A stretch of DNA of 64,000 nucleotides from Winogradskyella vincentii. Its GTDB lineage: Bacteria; Bacteroidota; Bacteroidia; Flavobacteriales; Flavobacteriaceae. The stretch lies in contig NZ_JAIUJS010000002.1 in assembly GCF_020166345.1 (NCBI RefSeq), positions 186,001-250,000 on the forward strand. The letters run 5' to 3'. Position numbers and translations under genes: made by a program. The notes below the pieces were generated by a model. The model was not told the origin of the DNA. It searched no databases and was given only the letters and a program-made list of their open reading frames with translations. Shown here in pieces: positions 63,732-64,000 of this stretch (positions are counted from its first letter, which is position 1; every line of letters begins with the position of its first letter).

Positions 63732-64000
63732 ATGAAAAAGATAGTTTCATTGTGCTGTCTATTTGTGTTATTGTCTGCCTTCAATTGCGATAATGAACCC
63801 GTAGATTTTGATTTTAGTGTTTTGGATGTAAACCCAAAACTACTTGGCCAGTGGTATCTCGTAGAGTTTGACTCTGAAGTTTCTTCATTACCTAACACTG
63901 ATAATCAATCCGCAACGACAGAAACCAGAATATTTAGTACCTCCTCTGATTATTCAATATTTTTTGACGAAAACAGTTTCAGAGTAACCGGAGAATACAC
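63732..64000 (+). CDS. Partial lipoprotein gene (runs off the window)
   Basis: An open frame from an ATG at 63732 runs to the window edge, 89 full codons. The N-terminus MKKIVSLCCLFVLLSAFNC is a clear lipoprotein signal with Cys19 as lipid site. The segment LLGQWYLVEFDSEVSS is typical of small lipocalin-like or META-type lipoproteins. The family cannot be fixed without the rest. Confidence 0.75.
   Translation, partial: MKKIVSLCCLFVLLSAFNCDNEPVDFDFSVLDVNPKLLGQWYLVEFDSEVSSLPNTDNQSATTETRIFSTSSDYSIFFDENSFRVTGEY

Overview
The window looks like a chromosomal segment of a marine-type member of the Bacteroidota, family Flavobacteriaceae. The DNA is AT-rich, most genes lack a clear Shine-Dalgarno sequence, and several upstream regions carry the Bacteroidota -7 promoter element TAnnTTTG. 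Family markers include DUF4175, DUF4837, DUF6909, GIN-domain and PD40 proteins, OmpH lipoproteins, and rnpA coupled to an S41 protease. I see no insertion sequence, prophage, integrase or CRISPR array. Coding is dense, and only one gene-free stretch exceeds 300 bp (42117-42738).

Region 1 (1-16518, all minus strand) is a surface-polysaccharide locus. Read in transcription order it encodes an M23 peptidase, a GH3-family enzyme, a DUF6909 protein, a Wzz-like chain-length protein, the dTDP-L-rhamnose enzymes RmlB-A-C-D, CysQ, a DUF2061 membrane protein, CysC, CysD, CysN, an unknown lipoprotein, a Wzx-type flippase, two sulfotransferases and the start of a probable Wzy polymerase. PAPS synthesis, PAP removal and two sulfotransferases lie together without sulfite-producing or sulfite-reducing genes, so the locus probably makes a sulfated, rhamnose-containing glycan.

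Region 2 (16.6-42.1 kb) is mostly housekeeping: tatA, DUF4837, an MltD-like lytic transglycosylase, pgk, holB, ompH, a methyltransferase, mnmG, ybeY, a giant DUF4175 protein, an AlkB-like monooxygenase, gltX, an SPFH protein, glnS, folB, tRNA-Cys, LysE, GIN and YbjQ proteins, and rnr. Two 16-bp parS-like centromere sites flank mnmG.

Region 3 (42117-42738) is a very AT-rich spacer between the divergent genes rnr and rpiB. It has one perfect DnaA box and several box-like repeats, and is my candidate for oriC. The parS pair lies 17-19 kb away, and genes to its left are strongly biased to the minus strand, which would be the leading strand for a leftward fork.

Region 4 (42.7-64 kb) holds rpiB, a CDF metal exporter, an ElaA-type acetyltransferase, a double-OmpA protein, an S41 protease with rnpA, a glutamate-cysteine-ligase-like enzyme with CBS domains paired with an AstE/AspA-like hydrolase, M1, S8 and M28 peptidases, a metallo-beta-lactamase-fold hydrolase, a CPA1 antiporter, lepA, a TonB-dependent-type outer-membrane protein, a PD40 lipoprotein and the start of another lipoprotein. 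The most notable signals are the sulfation module, the oriC/parS neighbourhood, the amidoligase-hydrolase pair and a 10-bp tandem repeat at the rmlB start.
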